A stretch of DNA of 5,312 nucleotides, taken from assembly GCA_003644295.1 (NCBI GenBank), contig QNBZ01000115.1, positions 1 to 5,312 of the forward strand, in the 5' to 3' direction. This DNA is from Planctomycetota bacterium. GTDB lineage: Bacteria > Planctomycetota > Phycisphaerae > Sedimentisphaerales > Anaerobacaceae. Below are positions 1 through 4,970 of the stretch, piece after piece. Each line of letters opens with the position of its first letter. Positions within the stretch are counted from its first letter, which is position 1. Made by a program: the position numbers and the translations under genes. The notes beneath the pieces were generated by a model. That model had not been told where the DNA came from and did no database searches. It worked only from the letters and a program-made list of their open reading frames with translations.

Positions 1-225
1 AGTCAACCACGCCGTGATACTGTTGACCCCAAAAGAAATTTTTAATTTTTAACTTTTAATTCCTTATTCTACCCCGTTCGACAGAGCAACTTTTAACAGC
101 AGAACTATACCTGATAAGTATCATCTAATCAAGCGTTTTTATCTTTTTGGCAAAAAACGACTGTATCAGTACTGAAAACAGGGATTTTCCCGGAAAAATA
201 AAAATATCCGTCCAGCTCGTCTGAA
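1..225. other. Left-edge intergenic region downstream of purM
   Basis: This AT-rich stretch has no supportable gene. All three plus-strand frames that enter from the left edge stop early (TGA 15-17, TAA 43-45, TAA 50-52), so a plus-strand gene converging on purM could end here, but at most 16 residues of it would be visible. It contains a 7-bp tandem repeat (39-61), the short inverted repeat TGATA/TATCA (112-123), an A/T stem CGTTTTT/AAAAACG (134-159), the palindrome CAGTACTG (167-174) and a small GGGA/TCCC hairpin (181-191). Read on the minus strand, that last hairpin is followed by a short T-rich stretch. None is a convincing Rho-independent terminator for purM, although the region is where the purM transcript should end. 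Confidence 0.5.
39..61. repeat. 7-bp tandem repeat, three units
   Basis: Three consecutive heptamers are visible: TTTTTAA (39-45), TTTTTAA (46-52) and CTTTTAA (53-59), followed by TT. Because 7 is not a multiple of 3, the TAA in each unit falls in a different plus-strand frame (43, 50, 57), giving stops in all three frames. The TTAA core puts TAA on the minus strand as well. It shares the 7-bp period with tracts at 610-633 and 1264-1284. Low complexity makes chance possible for this tract taken alone. Confidence 0.6.
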
Positions 226-1263
226 TTACTTAAGGACTACTTTACCTGTCCCTGATGCGATTCTGCCTATTTTATAGACTCTTTCGCCATACTTTGTCAG
301 TTTCTTTTTTATCGAATCTGCAAAATCCTCAGCAACTATCAGCACAAAGCCAATCCCCATATTAAAGACTCTGAACATCTCTGCTTCTTCGACCGGGCCT
401 TCTGTTTGCAGAAACGTAAAAATCTTCGGCACCGGCCATCTCGACTTTTTTATGACGGCATCACAACCCTTCGGCAGCACTCGCGGAACATTTCCCGGCA
501 GGCCGCCGCCGGTAATATGCGCCATCCCGTGAACGATTTTTTTGACTTTATACTGCGAGAGGAGTTTGACTATCGGCTTGACATAAATTCGAGTCGGCTC
601 CAACAACTCGTGAATTGTGATTCGTGATTCGTGCCCCGAACGAGCGACGATTTTGCGAACGAGCGTATAGCCGTTGCTGTGCAGCCCGTTCGAGGCAAGC
701 CCGAGTATTACGTCGCCTTTTCTTATGTTTTTTCCGGTGATGATTTTTTTTCTCTCGACTACTCCGACTGCGAATCCGGCCATATCAAAATCATCCTTGC
801 GGTAGGTGTCCGGCATTTCAGCGGTTTCTCCGCCGAGCAGTGCGCAGTCAGCTTCCCTGCAGCCGGCTGCTACGCCTTTTACAAGCTCGGCTATTATTTT
901 CGGCTCCAGCTTGTGAACGGCCAGATAGTCCAGGAAGAACAACGGCTCGGCCCCCTGTACCAGCATATCGTTAACGCTCATCGCTACTAAATCGATACCG
1001 ACTGTGTCGAATTTTTTTATTTGTGCTGCTAATTGAACTTTACTGCCGACGCCGTCGGTGCAGGCCACAAGGACGGGACTTTTGTAATTCTTTTTGAAGA
1101 GCCGTTCATCATAGTCAAGCCGGAACAGCCCGGCAAAGGCGTTTCTGGTCTTAACGACTCTCGGCCCGAATGTGCCGGCCACGGCTGATCGAATTTGCCG
1201 AACCATTTCGTCGTTGGCGTCAATGCTTACCCCGGACTGTTCGTAACTAATGTATTTGGCCAT
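226..1263 (-). CDS. purM: Phosphoribosylformylglycinamidine cyclo-ligase (AIR synthetase)
   Basis: PurM is the cytosolic enzyme that closes the imidazole ring, converting FGAM and ATP to AIR, step 5 of de novo IMP synthesis. The 345-residue product has the length of the E. coli enzyme and aligns with it by eye along its whole length. Visible signatures are the N-terminal SGVSIDA (10-16), the phosphate/Mg loop TDGVGSK (69-75), GIDLVAMSVNDM (89-100) followed by QGAEP, GGETAEMP (144-151), SNGLHSNGY (191-199), HGMAHITGGG (245-254) and EMFRVFNMGIG (295-305). The AIRS N- and C-terminal domains are both intact. The ATG at 1263 gives the family-typical N-terminus. No Shine-Dalgarno precedes it: the 21-bp gap after purF is entirely a 7-bp A-rich repeat, so translation may be coupled to purF or SD-independent. 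Residues 211-218, in a loop that varies in the family, are encoded by another 7-bp repeat. The identification is secure. Confidence 0.97.
   Translation of the reverse strand: MAKYISYEQSGVSIDANDEMVRQIRSAVAGTFGPRVVKTRNAFAGLFRLDYDERLFKKNYKSPVLVACTDGVGSKVQLAAQIKKFDTVGIDLVAMSVNDMLVQGAEPLFFLDYLAVHKLEPKIIAELVKGVAAGCREADCALLGGETAEMPDTYRKDDFDMAGFAVGVVERKKIITGKNIRKGDVILGLASNGLHSNGYTLVRKIVARSGHESRITIHELLEPTRIYVKPIVKLLSQYKVKKIVHGMAHITGGGLPGNVPRVLPKGCDAVIKKSRWPVPKIFTFLQTEGPVEEAEMFRVFNMGIGFVLIVAEDFADSIKKKLTKYGERVYKIGRIASGTGKVVLK
610..633. repeat. 7-bp tandem repeat inside purM
   Basis: On the plus strand the units are GTGAATT (610-616), GTGATTC (617-623), GTGATTC (624-630) and a partial GTG (631-633). On the coding strand they encode HESRITIH (PurM residues 211-218), between the SNGLHSNGY segment and the EPTRIYVK segment, where PurM proteins vary in length. 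Three units make 21 bp, or seven codons, so the frame is preserved. Gain or loss of a single unit would shift the frame of the remaining third of purM. An adjacent 10-bp direct repeat, CGAACGAGCG (637-646 and 656-665), adds to the local repetitiveness. Confidence 0.7.
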
Positions 1264-1284
1264 TTTTCATTTTGATTTTTGATT
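1264..1284. repeat. 7-bp tandem repeat filling the purF-purM gap
   Basis: On the plus strand the gap reads TTTTCAT (1264-1270), TTTGATT (1271-1277), TTTGATT (1278-1284), which is exactly three heptamers between the purM start codon and the purF stop codon. On the coding strand it is an A-rich leader without any GGAG-like ribosome binding site. It also creates an out-of-frame ATG at 1270 that opens a 7-codon frame (stop at 1249-1247) overlapping the purM start. That mini-ORF is probably meaningless. Confidence 0.65.
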
Positions 1285-2718
1285 TTATTCGTCTTCGTTG
1301 AACATCTGCAATTGATAGCGTTCCATCGTGAACTTGTTGACCGTGAAATCTATTGGTATTCTGTATTTGCCGTTCCAGCAGGCGGTACAGTAGTTCTCTG
1401 CCGGCAGCGCAGCACAGCCCAACAGTCCTTCCAGAGACATATATCCGATACTGTCCACTTCGAGAAAATCTCTGATTTGTTCGAGGTTGCGATTATTTGC
1501 CAGCAGTTCTTCTTTTGTGGGGAAATCCACGCCGTAAAAGCAGGGGTATCTTAACGGTGGACAGCTAACCCGCATATGGATTTCTTTTGCACCTGCCTGA
1601 CGCATCGCTCTGATTTTGCCTCTCGTAGTTGTGCCGCGAACGATTGAGTCGTCCACCACTACGATGCGTTTTCCCGCCACGGCTTCCTTCACAACCGCCA
1701 GTTTGAGTTTGACTTGTAGTTCTCTTAACTTCTGGCTCGGCGAAATGAATGTTCTTCCGATATAGTGGCTTCTGACCAGTCCCATATCGAATGGGATTCT
1801 GCTTTGCTCTGAGTATCCTATCGCTGCTGATGTCCCAGAGTCCGGAACAGGCGTTACAACGTCTGCTTCAACAGGGTGTTCTGTTGCCAGCCGCCTTCCG
1901 AGTTTTTTTCTGAACTCGTGTACGTTTTCGCCGAAGATAGTACTGGTTTGCTTGGCGAAGTAGATATGCTCGAAGATACAGTGGGCAGGCGTTACCGTGC
2001 CCTGCTTGACGAAGAACCTGCTGGAAAGACCGTTTTTATCCAGTGTAACGATTTCACCGGGTTCGACTTCACGAATAAACTTTGCCCCTATGGTCTCAAG
2101 AGCGCAGCTCTCGCTGGCAACAATGTAGTGGCCGGCTTCGGTCTGACCGATGCACAATGGCCTGATACCGTAGGGGTCACGGGCTGCCTCTATACGGTTA
2201 TCAAACAAAAATAACAGGCAGTACGCTCCCTGTAGATGATTTAAGACGTGGGCCAGCGGGTCGTTATTGTCAATGTGGCTCGGCTTGGCAAGCAGATGAG
2301 TAATTATCTCGGTATCGGAAGTGGATTTGAATATACTGCCGTACGCCTCATATTCGTCCCGCAGCAGTGATGCGTTTATAAGATTTCCATTATGCGCCAC
2401 CGCCACCTGTCCGCGGGAGTACTCGCTCAAAAGCGGCTGGCTGTTGATAGCTCTGGATGAACCTGCAGTCGAATACCGCACATGCCCAATTGCTATGGGA
2501 TTAGCCAGTTTTTCCAGTGCGTTCGAGTTGCTGCGAAAGACCCGTCCTACCGTGCCCATACCGGTATAGCACTTGATAAGTTGGCCGTCACTTGAGGCAA
2601 TTCCCGCTGATTCCTGCCCGCGGTGCTGAAGACCGTATAAGCCGAGATAGGTTTTCTGAACGGCGTCCGGGTCGCCGAAGATACCGAAAAGACCGCAACT
2701 TTCCTTTTTCCCGTTCAT
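1285..2718 (-). CDS. purF: Amidophosphoribosyltransferase (glutamine PRPP amidotransferase), Fe-S type
   Basis: PurF makes 5-phosphoribosylamine from PRPP and glutamine, the committed first step of purine synthesis. The 477-residue product has both domains. The N-terminal Ntn-hydrolase glutaminase has nucleophile Cys8, exposed when the short propeptide MNGKKES is removed, with HRGQESAGI (32-40), GHVRYSTAG (78-86), HNGNL (109-113) and SDTEI (134-138). The C-terminal phosphoribosyltransferase domain has the PRPP loop VDDSIVRGTT (355-364) after VPDSG (291-295). Cys247, Cys393, Cys444 and Cys447 correspond to the four ligands of the [4Fe-4S] cluster in the B. subtilis-type enzyme, so this is the propeptide-processed, oxygen-sensitive class rather than the E. 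coli class. The start gives the propeptide-plus-Cys layout expected for that class. No good Shine-Dalgarno is seen (only a weak GGA about 9 nt upstream of the ATG). purM follows after 21 bp. The uroD-like gene ends 35 bp upstream, suggesting one transcript. No recognisable PurR operator or purine riboswitch was seen. Confidence 0.97.
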   Translation of the reverse strand: MNGKKESCGLFGIFGDPDAVQKTYLGLYGLQHRGQESAGIASSDGQLIKCYTGMGTVGRVFRSNSNALEKLANPIAIGHVRYSTAGSSRAINSQPLLSEYSRGQVAVAHNGNLINASLLRDEYEAYGSIFKSTSDTEIITHLLAKPSHIDNNDPLAHVLNHLQGAYCLLFLFDNRIEAARDPYGIRPLCIGQTEAGHYIVASESCALETIGAKFIREVEPGEIVTLDKNGLSSRFFVKQGTVTPAHCIFEHIYFAKQTSTIFGENVHEFRKKLGRRLATEHPVEADVVTPVPDSGTSAAIGYSEQSRIPFDMGLVRSHYIGRTFISPSQKLRELQVKLKLAVVKEAVAGKRIVVVDDSIVRGTTTRGKIRAMRQAGAKEIHMRVSCPPLRYPCFYGVDFPTKEELLANNRNLEQIRDFLEVDSIGYMSLEGLLGCAALPAENYCTACWNGKYRIPIDFTVNKFTMERYQLQMFNEDE

Positions 2719-2753
2719 TGTTTATAGTCCGTAGTACTTCTCAATTTTACATT

Positions 2754-4019
2754 CTAAACATTTTTAACCCTGCCCAGTGCTTCGAACATTGCCAACACGT
2801 TCTCGATCGGTGTATTACATTGAATATTGTGAACCGTATTGAAAACGAAGCCATTTTTTTGACTGAATATTTTAATCCGCTCTGCGACCTGACGGCGCAC
2901 ATCGTCTGGTTTTCCGAACGGCAACGTCTGCTGCGTATCGACTCCGCCGCCCCAGAATACTATCCTGCCGCCGTACTTGTCAACCAGATGCTGTGGGTCC
3001 ATACCCTTGGCTGATGTCTGAACAGGATTTAAAATATCATATCCGGCCTCGATGAAGCATTCAATCAATGGTTCGCATCCACCACAGCAGTGCTTCATTG
3101 TTTTCCATTCGGTATTGGCGTGTATCCAGTCGTTAAGCTTCTTGCTGTGTGGTAGATAAAGCTCCCTATAGCCAGCCGGACTACAGAACAGACTGTCTTG
3201 CGACGCCAAGTCGGCGCCGTCCATCCACGCTATATGAACTTTGTTGCCCACCGCATGGTAAATGCGCTCGAGGTTTTTGATTGCAATTTCTGCCTGTCTG
3301 GCGAATACCTCGCTGATATAGTCTTTTCGGACGACCGTGCTGACATACCATTCTTCGATGTCTCGAATCCCTTTGGGATGTTTCAAAAATGGGGCCGGCA
3401 CGAGTGCTATGTCGCCGAAAGCCGTCCCTGGAAATCCCGCTACGATAGCAAGCTCGGTACTGTTATAAAGCTCATTTACCTGCTGCTGGTAAATCTCCAA
3501 ATCTTCATCGCTGATGACAACAAATTCTTGTAGATTGTCAGCAGGATCCAGCTTTGAGTCGTCAATCGGCTCCTGGCGAATGATAGCGTCAAAATAAAAA
3601 CCCCCTTTTGGCATTCGTGCTGAAGCTGGCACCGATTTATCCCCTTGAGGATACTGTAAAATGTCGCCATTTGGCTCAGGTTCCGTATTGAACTTACCGG
3701 GAACCAGCACATTTGTTCCGTCGAAAGTCCTCCACGGCTTCCAGTCGCTATTCTCGAAGCCGAAAAAGTTCTTTGGCCCCGGCAGGTTAACCACATCAAT
3801 CCCCAGTGCATCACGGAGGTCAGCCGAAACTTCACCGAGCATTTGGTATGGCTCGATAACTTTCACCGGCTCAGATGGCTTATCTAAACCCAGTGCCTGA
3901 CGTAGTTGTGCGATGACGCTAACGTGGGCTCCGCTGCAGGCTGTACCGCCCAGATCAACAGGGACACGGTCTACTTCTCTGTAATTAAGCGCCGCAAGCA
4001 CTCGCTGTCTGCCTGTCAT
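2754..4019 (-). CDS. Uroporphyrinogen decarboxylase-family protein (URO-D/MtaA-like), substrate unknown
   Basis: This protein has the URO-D (MtaA/CmuA-related) TIM-barrel fold family pattern: an RVLAALNYREVDRVPVDLGG opening, a central GADLASQDSLFCSP, then HCCGGCEPLIECFIEAGYD, NPVQTSAKGMDP, FWGGGVD and a C-terminal FNTVHNIQCNTPIENV. Numbered from the most upstream Met (4079), key residues are His330, Cys331, Cys332, Cys335, His417 and Cys421. The H-x-C at 330-332 resembles the zinc motif of corrinoid methyltransferases, where a third ligand lies in the C-terminal part, near His417/Cys421 here. At about 420-440 residues it is longer than heme-pathway HemE, so it is probably a methyl- or one-carbon-transfer enzyme rather than HemE; this is inference. 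The frame is open to ATG 4079, with others at 4061 and 4019. I chose 4019 because conserved sequence starts there with MTGRQRVL and because a candidate promoter overlaps 4068-4096. No start has a Shine-Dalgarno. It lies 35 bp upstream of purF on the same strand. Confidence 0.85.
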   Translation of the reverse strand: MTGRQRVLAALNYREVDRVPVDLGGTACSGAHVSVIAQLRQALGLDKPSEPVKVIEPYQMLGEVSADLRDALGIDVVNLPGPKNFFGFENSDWKPWRTFDGTNVLVPGKFNTEPEPNGDILQYPQGDKSVPASARMPKGGFYFDAIIRQEPIDDSKLDPADNLQEFVVISDEDLEIYQQQVNELYNSTELAIVAGFPGTAFGDIALVPAPFLKHPKGIRDIEEWYVSTVVRKDYISEVFARQAEIAIKNLERIYHAVGNKVHIAWMDGADLASQDSLFCSPAGYRELYLPHSKKLNDWIHANTEWKTMKHCCGGCEPLIECFIEAGYDILNPVQTSAKGMDPQHLVDKYGGRIVFWGGGVDTQQTLPFGKPDDVRRQVAERIKIFSQKNGFVFNTVHNIQCNTPIENVLAMFEALGRVKNV

Positions 4020-4067
4020 AGCAGGCTTTGCGTTAGATTTACCGCCGGAATTCACATCCATAAATCT

Positions 4068-4096
4068 TCTATAGCCCATAATTTCAAATAAATCAA
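4068..4096 (-). promoter_or_regulatory. Candidate sigma-70-like promoter for the uroD-like/pur genes
   Basis: On the minus strand TTGATT (4096-4091) and TATAGA (4073-4068) are separated by exactly 17 bp. Each matches 4 of 6 consensus bases. Transcription would begin near 4061, downstream of the ATG at 4079, which favours translation from the ATG at 4019 with a leader of about 40 nt. The match is moderate in AT-rich DNA and there is no transcript evidence. Confidence 0.35.
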
Positions 4097-4132
4097 GGAT
4101 GGCATCTACCGTTTAATCGGTACTGTTGCGAA

Positions 4133-4142
4133 GTAGTACTAC
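4133..4142. repeat. 10-bp perfect palindrome in the divergent intergenic region
   Basis: GTAGTACTAC is identical to its reverse complement. It lies between the two candidate divergent promoters, a position suited to a dimeric regulator. The first eight bases (GTAGTACT) recur at 2731-2738, just upstream of the purF start. Its role as an operator is only a guess. Confidence 0.4.
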
Positions 4143-4156
4143 AAAAGTTGTATATT

Positions 4157-4173
4157 TGCAAGAACTTGTTGCA
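4157..4173. repeat. Inverted repeat overlapping the candidate -35 of the ABC operon
   Basis: TGCAA (4157-4161) and TTGCA (4169-4173) form a 5-bp inverted repeat with a 7-bp centre. Within it CAAG (4159-4162) and CTTG (4165-4168) form a second, overlapping pair. It covers most of the proposed -35 element of the plus-strand promoter, so it could be an operator. Short inverted repeats of this size also arise by chance. Confidence 0.3.
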
Positions 4174-4197
4174 TTTGTTGGATGTATAGATTATCAT
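4169..4197 (+). promoter_or_regulatory. Candidate sigma-70-like promoter for the ABC transporter operon
   Basis: TTGCAT (4169-4174) and TATCAT (4192-4197) are 17 bp apart. The -10 matches 5 of 6 consensus bases, the -35 only 3 of 6. Transcription would start near 4204, giving a leader of just under 40 nt with the Shine-Dalgarno at 4230. It argues against the upstream in-frame ATG at 4182, which would lie inside the promoter spacer. Confidence 0.35.
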
Positions 4198-4229
4198 TCT
4201 GCGTTTTTGGCAGGATATTGAGCATCAAG

Positions 4230-4235
4230 AAGGAG
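4230..4235 (+). promoter_or_regulatory. Shine-Dalgarno site of the ABC ATPase gene
   Basis: AAGGAG lies 6 nt before the ATG at 4242, an ideal spacing. It decides the start: the in-frame ATG at 4182 has no comparable site and would add 20 residues unlike the family. Confidence 0.85.
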
Positions 4236-4241
4236 ACGATT

Positions 4242-4961
4242 ATGATAAGTGCGAAGGAACTTCGGCGCAGCTTCGGAACAATAGTTGCCGTTGACGGCAT
4301 ATCATTTGATGTCAAAAAAGGCCAAGTGCTGGGCTTTCTTGGGCCTAACGGGGCCGGTAAGAGTACTGCTATGAAAATGCTGGCCTGCTTCCTCAAACCT
4401 GACAGCGGAACCGCATTCGTCTGTGGATATGACATCCTGAAAAACCCTGTCGAAGTAAGGCGGCGCATCGGCTACTTAGCAGAGAACGCACCGGCATATA
4501 ACGAGATGACGGTTGGCGGCTTTCTAAACTTCATCTGTGATGCGAGACAAATTAAAGGCAAAAAACGCAAGCAGGCCCTCGACCGGATTGTTCCGATGTG
4601 TGCGATTGAATCTGCTTATCATCAGACCATTGAGACACTGTCAAAGGGATACAAACGTCGGCTTGGGCTGGCTCAGGCACTAATCCACGACCCGGAGGTA
4701 CTCATTCTTGACGAGCCGACCGATGGGCTTGACCCTAATCAAAAGTATGAAGTCAGGCAGCTTATCAATAAGATGGCTGAAGAGAAGTGCATCATTGTAT
4801 CGACTCACATTCTCGAAGAGGTCGAAGCCGTTTGTTCGAGAACGATAATTATTTCCAGGGGACGGATACTGGTGGACTCAACGCCTGAAAAGCTAAAAGC
4901 CGATTACCAGTGTAGTCTGGATGAAGTTTTCCGTAAAATTACGATGGCTAAAGTTGCATAG
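4242..4961 (+). CDS. ABC transporter ATP-binding protein, ABC-2 exporter type (GldA/NatA-like)
   Basis: This is the cytoplasmic ATPase of an ABC-2-type exporter and should dimerise under the membrane with the permease encoded next. The 239-residue product has a complete nucleotide-binding domain: Walker A GPNGAGKST (34-42), the Q-loop region GYLAEN (77-82) with Glu where many ABC proteins have Gln, signature LSKGYKRRLGLAQAL (133-147), Walker B VLILDE (153-158), D-loop GLDP (162-165) and switch His189. The tail SLDEVFRKIT is typical of the DrrA/NatA/GldA group. LSKGY and the Q-loop Glu are, to my knowledge, normal variants of this group and not defects. The start is set by the AAGGAG at 4230; an in-frame ATG at 4182 is rejected. 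The stop overlaps the permease ribosome binding site, so the two are co-transcribed and likely translationally coupled. The substrate cannot be read from this subunit. GldA is the closest style I recognise, without implying gliding. Confidence 0.93.
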   Translation: MISAKELRRSFGTIVAVDGISFDVKKGQVLGFLGPNGAGKSTAMKMLACFLKPDSGTAFVCGYDILKNPVEVRRRIGYLAENAPAYNEMTVGGFLNFICDARQIKGKKRKQALDRIVPMCAIESAYHQTIETLSKGYKRRLGLAQALIHDPEVLILDEPTDGLDPNQKYEVRQLINKMAEEKCIIVSTHILEEVEAVCSRTIIISRGRILVDSTPEKLKADYQCSLDEVFRKITMAKVA

Positions 4962-4964
4962 GAG
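4960..4964 (+). promoter_or_regulatory. Shine-Dalgarno site of the permease gene, overlapping the ATPase stop
   Basis: AGGAG shares its first two bases with the TAG stop of the ATPase gene (4959-4961) and lies 6 nt before the ATG at 4971. This arrangement suits reinitiation or coupled translation of the two subunits. Confidence 0.8.
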
Positions 4965-4970
4965 TACAAA

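Noticed and set aside
2..27. Inverted repeat GTCAAC/GTTGAC at the left edge as a hairpin
   Set aside because: Only 6 bp with a 14-nt loop and no poly-T tract beside it; weak evidence for a terminator.
2..52. C-terminal tail of a plus-strand gene (frame ending TAA at 50-52), or a minus-strand frame over the same bases
   Set aside because: Only about 16 residues are visible, no family is recognisable, and another frame also stays open to 45, so no coding claim is justified.
134..159. CGTTTTT/AAAAACG stem as a terminator
   Set aside because: The stem is almost all A-T pairs with a 12-nt loop and would be unstable.
181..191. GGGA/TCCC hairpin as the purM terminator on the minus strand
   Set aside because: A 4-bp stem with an interrupted T tract is too weak to call Rho-independent termination.
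631..990. Open frame on the plus strand opposite purM
   Set aside because: It is antisense to a strongly conserved gene, and its product shows no recognisable pattern; it is a shadow frame.
2721..2726. TATAAA on the minus strand as a -10 element for purF
   Set aside because: It lies 2 bp from the purF ATG, and the nearest -35-like TTGAGA is only 12 bp away.
2754..4079. Heme-pathway uroporphyrinogen decarboxylase (hemE)
   Set aside because: The protein is longer than HemE and carries an H-x-C/Cys-rich site and VHNIQ ending typical of MtaA-like relatives, so the gene symbol hemE is not supported.
4182..4241. Upstream in-frame start for the ABC ATPase adding 20 residues
   Set aside because: It has no ribosome binding site, overlaps the candidate promoter, and the added residues do not match the family, whereas ATG 4242 has AAGGAG at ideal spacing.
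4139..4468. Minus-strand open frame over the start of the ABC ATPase
   Set aside because: It is antisense to Walker A coding sequence and has no family features.
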